NCBI GenBank assembly: GCA_030645535.1
Contig: JAUSNM010000027.1
Coordinates: forward strand, 1 to 64,000
From: Gallionella sp.
GTDB taxonomy: Bacteria > Pseudomonadota > Gammaproteobacteria > Burkholderiales > Gallionellaceae
Direction: 5' to 3'
Length of the DNA: 64,000 nucleotides
Shown: positions 63,946 to 64,000 of the stretch, in pieces
How the letters are laid out: every line of letters begins with the position of its first letter
Position numbering within the stretch: the stretch's first letter is position 1
Made by a program: the position numbers and the translations under genes
Notes under the pieces: model-generated
The model's database searches: none
Told to the model about the DNA's origin: nothing
Seen by the model: only the letters and a program-made list of their open reading frames with translations

Positions 63946-64000
63946 TTATGACAATCGCTTGAGCAGTTTGTCGTGTATCCCGCCGAATCCGCCGTTGCTC
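63946..64000 (-). CDS. mpl: 3' end of UDP-N-acetylmuramate:L-alanyl-gamma-D-glutamyl-meso-DAP ligase (partial)
   Basis: Minus-strand frame ends SNGGFGGIHDKLLKRLS*, the typical Mpl C-terminal signature. Confidence 0.7.
   Translation of the reverse strand, partial: SNGGFGGIHDKLLKRLS

Overview
A 64 kb chromosomal window, almost fully coding. Gene content (form II RuBisCO with cbbQ/cbbO, a tkt-gap-pgk-pyk-fba cluster, a type IV minor pilin operon, beta-proteobacterial housekeeping order) suggests a betaproteobacterial chemolithoautotroph, possibly Gallionellaceae-like (inference, not tested). Left edge: a triple tandem rRNA-type promoter array on the minus strand plus a boxA-like sequence, implying an rRNA operon just outside the window. 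Then hemE, gltD/gltB, a decayed GST gene, prc, ald plus a 2OG-Fe dioxygenase, a TPR response regulator plus a sensorless kinase, topA-smg-dprA-LysM, def-fmt-rsmB-DUF4390-ntrY-ntrX(short), tkt-gap-pgk-pyk-fba, pilY1-X-W-V-fimT-pilE, a tonB-like gene, a pilB/gspE-like ATPase, cbbR/cbbM-cbbQ-cbbO-fbp, purE-purC-carbonic anhydrase, pyrE, xth, marC-like, rhodanese, CDF transporter, glnA, glnL/glnG, an MBL-fold hydrolase, and the 3' tip of mpl at the right edge. The least explained signal is between tkt and gap: three tandem, diverged repeats whose stems differ in sequence but are each internally complementary and each flanked by GA...GA. Also notable: a G9 tract inside pilY1, hairpin elements sitting on or near stop codons (hemE, tonB-like, glnL, ntrY), a heptamer repeat between purE and purC, and 21-bp-spaced direct repeats upstream of tkt. 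I saw no CRISPR array, IS element, prophage or tRNA gene. All family calls are from reading the translations; no search was run.
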